NCBI GenBank assembly: GCA_963809245.1
Contig: CAWEIU010000003.1
Location: forward strand, 682,001-746,000
Length of the DNA stretch: 64,000 bases
Source: Roseiarcus sp963809245
Lineage (GTDB): Bacteria > Pseudomonadota > Alphaproteobacteria > Rhizobiales > Beijerinckiaceae
Reading direction: 5' to 3'
In this document: positions 60,568 to 64,000 of the stretch, piece after piece
How the letters are laid out: each line of letters opens with the position of its first letter
Position numbering within the stretch: position 1 is the stretch's first letter
Notes under the pieces: generated by a model
The model's input: only the letters and a program-made list of their open reading frames with translations
The model's database searches: none
What the model was told of the DNA's origin: nothing
Program-made: the position numbers and the translations under genes

Positions 60568-61938
60568 TTAAGACCCCTTCTTCTTGCGCTCCCGGAACGC
60601 CTTTGCCCAGCCTGCCCTCGTTTCCTGCCGTCCCCTCGCCACCGCGAGCGCGTCTGGCTCGACGTTTTTCGTCACCACCGAGCCTGAGCCGACATACGCG
60701 CCGGCGCCGATCTTCACCGGGGCGACCAGCGCCGAGTTGGAGCCGACGAACGCGCCGGCGCCGATGTCGGTCTTGAACTTGTCGAATCCGTCGTAGTTGC
60801 AGGTGATGGTTCCAGCGCCGATATTGGCGCCCGCCCCGACCCGGGCGTCGCCGATGTAGCTGAGATGGTTCACCTTGGCGCCGGCCTCGATCGAGGCGGC
60901 TTTGATCTCGACGAAATTGCCGATCTTCGCCTTTTCGGCGACCTCGGCGCCGGGGCGCAGGCGTGCATAAGGGCCGATCGACGCGCCGGCGGCGACATGA
61001 GCGCCTTCCAGATGTGAAAAGGCGTGAATGACTACGCCGTCCCCAATGGCGACGCCCCGGCCGATCACGACATGCGGCTCGATCAGGACGTCGCGACCGA
61101 TCTGCGTATCCATCGACAGGAAAACGGTTTCCGGCGCAATCAGCGTCGCGCCGCCCTGCATCGCGCGCCGGCGCAGGCGGCGCTGCATCGACGCTTCCGC
61201 TTGGGCGAGTTGGACGCGGTCGTTGACGCCCATCACCTCTTCTTCGCTCGCCATCCGCGTCGCGGCGCGCAGGCCGCGTTTGCGCGCGATGGCGACGAGG
61301 TCGGTCAGGTAGAATTCGCGCTGGGCGTTGTCGCACCCGACGGCCTCCAGCATTGCCAGCGCCGGCGCGCCCGCGAAGGCCACCGGCCCGGCGTTGCAGC
61401 GTCCGACCGACCGCTCGGCCGCGCTCGCATCCTTCTGCTCGCGGATCGCGTAGAGCCCGTCTTCGTTCTCGAGCAGGCGCCCGTAGCCGGTCGGGTCCGC
61501 GGCTTCGAAACCGAGCGCGACGAGCCCGGCGCCTTCCGCGAGGCCGTCGCGCAAGCCAGCGAGCGTGTCGCCCGATATCAACGGCGTGTCGGCGTAGGAG
61601 ACGATGACGTCGTCGTAGCCGCGCGCGATCGCCGCACGCGCCGCGAGGACCGCATGGGCGGTGCCTCGCCGTTCGTTCTGCACGAAAATCTCGGCCCCCG
61701 GCGCGCGCTTCAGCGCCTCGGCGGCGACGTCGTCGCGATCCGGACCGATGACGACGGCGATCGCCTCCGCGCCGGCCGCCGCGAGGGCGTCGAGCGCGTG
61801 AGCCAGCATCGCGCGGCCGGCGATCTCGTGCAGGGCCTTGGGCCGCGCGGAGCGCATGCGCACGCCCTCGCCCGCCGCGAGCAGGACGCCGAGACAGGTC
61901 CGGCGCGGTCGCGTCGTCGCCGGCTGCGTCGCATTCAT
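60568..61938 (-). CDS. glmU: Bifunctional GlmU: glucosamine-1-P acetyltransferase / GlcNAc-1-P uridyltransferase
   Basis: The 456-residue protein has an N-terminal pyrophosphorylase with LLAAGEGVRMRSARPKALHE, DDVIVSYADTPLISGDTL and FYLTDLVAIARKRG, and a C-terminal left-handed beta helix with ISVAP-type repeats (VVIGRGVAIGDGVVIHAFSH, SIGPYARLRPGAEVAEKAKI) and the acetyl-transfer region AGTITCNYDGFDKFKTDIG. It makes UDP-GlcNAc, the substrate of LpxA and peptidoglycan synthesis. GGGGAG upstream supports the ATG at 61938. It is commonly adjacent to glmS, but here a three-gene cassette lies between. Confidence 0.95.
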   Translation of the reverse strand: MNATQPATTRPRRTCLGVLLAAGEGVRMRSARPKALHEIAGRAMLAHALDALAAAGAEAIAVVIGPDRDDVAAEALKRAPGAEIFVQNERRGTAHAVLAARAAIARGYDDVIVSYADTPLISGDTLAGLRDGLAEGAGLVALGFEAADPTGYGRLLENEDGLYAIREQKDASAAERSVGRCNAGPVAFAGAPALAMLEAVGCDNAQREFYLTDLVAIARKRGLRAATRMASEEEVMGVNDRVQLAQAEASMQRRLRRRAMQGGATLIAPETVFLSMDTQIGRDVLIEPHVVIGRGVAIGDGVVIHAFSHLEGAHVAAGASIGPYARLRPGAEVAEKAKIGNFVEIKAASIEAGAKVNHLSYIGDARVGAGANIGAGTITCNYDGFDKFKTDIGAGAFVGSNSALVAPVKIGAGAYVGSGSVVTKNVEPDALAVARGRQETRAGWAKAFRERKKKGS

Positions 61939-62065
61939 CTTTCGTCTCCCCGAGAGGTTCGGCCCGTTCGTCAAGCGCTTATCAGGCTTTCGTCGAACAG
62001 TCGAAAAAGGCGCCTCGCGGCGCGCCCGGAATCGGATATAGAAAGAGCGCCGCACGACGCCTCGG

Positions 62066-62086
62066 TCCTACGCAAAATCCGTAGGA
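62066..62086. promoter_or_regulatory. Small inverted repeat between divergent glmU and opgG
   Basis: TCCTACG and CGTAGGA form a perfect 7-bp inverted repeat with a 7-base centre, in the 249-bp divergent gap. It could be an operator or a weak hairpin. Nothing else is evident there. Confidence 0.35.
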
Positions 62087-62187
62087 TTTCGGATAAACGT
62101 TTGATATCGAATGCGGTTTAGGGAAACAAAGCGCCCCTCGCCGACGGAGACGACCGGCGAGCGGGTGAATGCGCGCAGCGTGAACGA

Positions 62188-63729
62188 ATGAGCGGCATGG
62201 GTAACAGCCCGAGACGGGACTTTCTCAAACTGGTGCTTGGCGGCGCGTTCGCCGCGGCGGGCGGCGCGCTGGAAATCGCCGCCGCGCGCGCCGAACCGCT
62301 CGGGGCCCCGGCGCCGTTTGCGCCGAGCCTCGTGCTCGACATGGCGCGCGCGCTGGCGAAATCGCCGTTCAAGCCGCCGAAGGCCAATCTTCCCGATGTC
62401 CTGACCAATCTCACTTTCGAGCAATATTCGGCAATTCGCCGTGTTCCCGGAACAGCGGTCTGGAACGACGACAAGATCGGTTTCGCGCTCGAGCCGCTGC
62501 ATCGGGGCTTCGTCTACGCGACGCCAGTTCAGCTCTATGTCGTCGAAAACGGCGAGGCGCGCCGTATCATCTACGACCGCTCCGCATTCGACTTCGGCAA
62601 GTTGCAGCTTCCCGCCGATTTGCCCGATCTCGATTTTTCCGGCGTGCGCGTGCTCAAGGGCGGCGCGGACGGCGGCTGGCGGGATCTCGCGCTGTTTCAA
62701 GGCGCGACCTTCTTCCGCAGCCTCGCCCGCGGCCAGGCGTACGGCGTCGACGCGCGCGGCCTATCGATCCGCACCGGCGACGCGCAGGGCGAGGAATTCC
62801 CCCTGTTCCGCGCGCTCTGGATCGAGAAACCCGGACCGGCGGCGGGGGCGCTCGTCATTCACGCTTTGCTCGATTCGCCGAGCCTGACCGGCGCCTTCCA
62901 TTTTACGTTGCATCCGGGCGATGCGACGATCATCGACACCGAGCTCACGCTCGTCACCCGGTCCGAGGTCGATCATCTCGGCCTCGGCGTGATGACGGCG
63001 ACCTACCTCTTCGGGCCGCTCGACCACCGCCGTCCCGACGACGTGCGACCGAGCGTCTACGACATCGGCGGGCTGCAAATTCTCACCGGCGCCGGGGAAT
63101 GGCTGTGGCGGCCGGTGGCCAATCGCGAGACGCTGCAAATCTCGGCGTTCGGCGACGTCAATCCGCGCGGTTTCGGGTTTCTGCAACGCGCCCGGTCGTT
63201 CGATACGTTCGATGACGACGACGGCCACTGGGAGTTGCGCCCTTCGTTGTGGATCGAGCCGATCGGCGACTGGGGCGAGGGCGAGGTGGTCTTGCTCGAG
63301 ATCCCCTCCGACTCGGAAAACAACGACAATATCATCGCCCAATGGCGCCCCAAGGCGGGACTCGCCGAAGGCGCGACGGTGTCGTTCGCCTATCGCCAGT
63401 TCTGGTGCTGGGCGCCGCCTGCGCGGCCGGACTTCGCGTCGGTCGTCAGCTCGCGCGAGGGCAAGCTTGGCAAACGTCGGCGCTTCGCGGTGGAATTCGT
63501 CGCCGATCAGTTCGCCGACCCGGCAAAGACGGCCGGCGTCAGCGCGGCGATCGAAGCTGCGCCCGGGCAGATCGTCTCCAACCGCATTTTCGCCTACAAG
63601 GACCGTCGCTCAATTCGCGTCGTGTTCGATCTCGATCCCGGTTCGGAAACCTATTCGGAGCTGCGGCTCGTTCTGAAAGCGGGCGGCCAATCCGTCAGTG
63701 AGACATGGCTCTATCGATGGACAGCCTGA
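62188..63729 (+). CDS. opgG: Periplasmic glucan biosynthesis protein OpgG/MdoG
   Basis: The 513-residue protein begins with a twin-arginine signal (NSPRRDFLKLVLGGAFAAA, then AAARAEP), so it is exported folded. The mature part has OpgG blocks: LTFEQYSAIRRVPGTAVW, FSGVRVLKGGADGGWRDLAL, FQGATFFRSLARGQAYGVDA, RGLSIRTG, FPLFRALWIEKP, RPSVYDIGGLQILTGAGEWL and FGFLQRARSFDTFDDDDGHW. It shapes osmoregulated periplasmic glucans made by OpgH. The opgH start overlaps its 3' end. Tat export is shared with the related OpgD. Confidence 0.93.
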   Translation: MSGMGNSPRRDFLKLVLGGAFAAAGGALEIAAARAEPLGAPAPFAPSLVLDMARALAKSPFKPPKANLPDVLTNLTFEQYSAIRRVPGTAVWNDDKIGFALEPLHRGFVYATPVQLYVVENGEARRIIYDRSAFDFGKLQLPADLPDLDFSGVRVLKGGADGGWRDLALFQGATFFRSLARGQAYGVDARGLSIRTGDAQGEEFPLFRALWIEKPGPAAGALVIHALLDSPSLTGAFHFTLHPGDATIIDTELTLVTRSEVDHLGLGVMTATYLFGPLDHRRPDDVRPSVYDIGGLQILTGAGEWLWRPVANRETLQISAFGDVNPRGFGFLQRARSFDTFDDDDGHWELRPSLWIEPIGDWGEGEVVLLEIPSDSENNDNIIAQWRPKAGLAEGATVSFAYRQFWCWAPPARPDFASVVSSREGKLGKRRRFAVEFVADQFADPAKTAGVSAAIEAAPGQIVSNRIFAYKDRRSIRVVFDLDPGSETYSELRLVLKAGGQSVSETWLYRWTA

Positions 63730-64000
63730 CGCCTCCGCCCGTGGTGGCGCCGGCGATGCCGCACGAGGCGCCGCTGGCGATGCCCACCCAGTCGCTGTGG
63801 CGCTTCAAGCGCTCCGAGCGGCGCTCCTGGAGCGCGCCGCAGCTCGCGCGAACGCCCTGGTTCGCGCGGCTGATCGTGTTCGGCGGCGCGGCCTGCGTGA
63901 CGGTCTATGGCGCCGGCGAGATGTACGGGGTCGTCAAAGTCGGCGAGGTGACCCCGCTCGAATGGGCGCTCGTCGTCTTGTTCGTGATCAATTTCTCCTG
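63717..64000 (+). CDS. opgH: Glucans biosynthesis glucosyltransferase OpgH/MdoH, N-terminal part (3' truncated by window)
   Basis: About 94 residues are seen. They start MDSLTPPPVVAPAMPHEAPL, continue AMPTQSLWRFKRSERRSW, and enter the first membrane helices (LIVFGGAACVTVYGAGEMYG and TPLEWALVVLFVINFS), a conserved start of OpgH. OpgH is the inner-membrane glucosyltransferase building the beta-glucan backbone from UDP-glucose. An ATG at 63705 is an alternative start; both overlap opgG. The catalytic domain lies beyond the window. Confidence 0.9.
   Translation, partial: MDSLTPPPVVAPAMPHEAPLAMPTQSLWRFKRSERRSWSAPQLARTPWFARLIVFGGAACVTVYGAGEMYGVVKVGEVTPLEWALVVLFVINFS

Noticed and set aside
1..64000. 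CRISPR array, rRNA or complete tRNA genes
   Set aside because: No regularly spaced short repeats and no rRNA or foldable tRNA sequence were recognised by eye.

Overview
The window reads as a chromosome segment of a GC-rich alphaproteobacterium, probably of the Hyphomicrobiales (Beijerinckiaceae, Methylocystaceae or Bradyrhizobium-like). The evidence is the Porin_2-type porins, LpxI in place of LpxH, a RaiA/HPF protein fused to a cold-shock domain, the comEC/gltX/gltA/lpxB neighbourhood, and the frr-uppS-cdsA-dxr-rseP-bamA-lpxD-fabZ-lpxA-lpxI-lpxB envelope cluster. No rRNA, tRNA or CRISPR array was recognised.

Layout. 1-5.7 kb is accessory: a LysR fragment, a cupin-type XRE regulator facing a strong promoter with a perfect dyad, a HAD dehalogenase-like enzyme, two alpha/beta hydrolases, and two adjacent toxin-antitoxin modules (Phd/VapC-like and Xre/RES). 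5.8-13.1 kb is an island. It opens with a 125-bp inverted-repeat element and carries a protein with two GHKL ATPase domains, a receiver-domain protein cut in two by an IS1634-like element, and, convergently, a C5-cytosine DNA methyltransferase and Vsr. 13.1-23.6 kb is mostly housekeeping (guaA, class III aminotransferase, MAPEG, tam, tlyA, an RNA m5U methyltransferase, a D-2-hydroxyacid dehydrogenase, GNAT, LysE, a phosphodiester glycosidase-like protein). 23.6-29.3 kb holds three paralogous porins around a degenerate 330-bp tandem duplication. 29.5-36.1 kb carries a glutamate-type dehydrogenase, an Nramp-like transporter with an altered metal site, rpmG, a host-attachment protein, HPF-CSD and ComEC. 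36.3-43.4 kb has gltX, a two-gene NitT/TauT-type ABC transporter without a binding protein, gltA, and a chimeric remnant of an arsenic operon.

43.4-57 kb is a leftward block for the cell envelope: lipid A synthesis (LpxA, LpxD, LpxI, LpxB, FabZ), outer-membrane assembly (BamA), sigma-E-type proteolysis (RseP), isoprenoid and phospholipid precursors (Dxr, UppS, CdsA) and ribosome recycling (Frr). DUF502 and PagL-like proteins lie upstream. 57.2-62 kb holds glmS, with one apparent frameshift, and glmU, which together make UDP-GlcNAc for the Lpx enzymes. They are separated by an opposite-strand ArsR/SRPBCC/GFA cassette. The window ends in opgG and the start of opgH (periplasmic glucans).

The most unusual parts are the dual-GHKL/receiver/Dcm/Vsr island with its precisely dated IS insertion, the in-frame ArsR-ArsC-Acr3 relic, and the paired toxin-antitoxin modules. 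All calls rest on reading the sequence and remembered family motifs; no database search was run.
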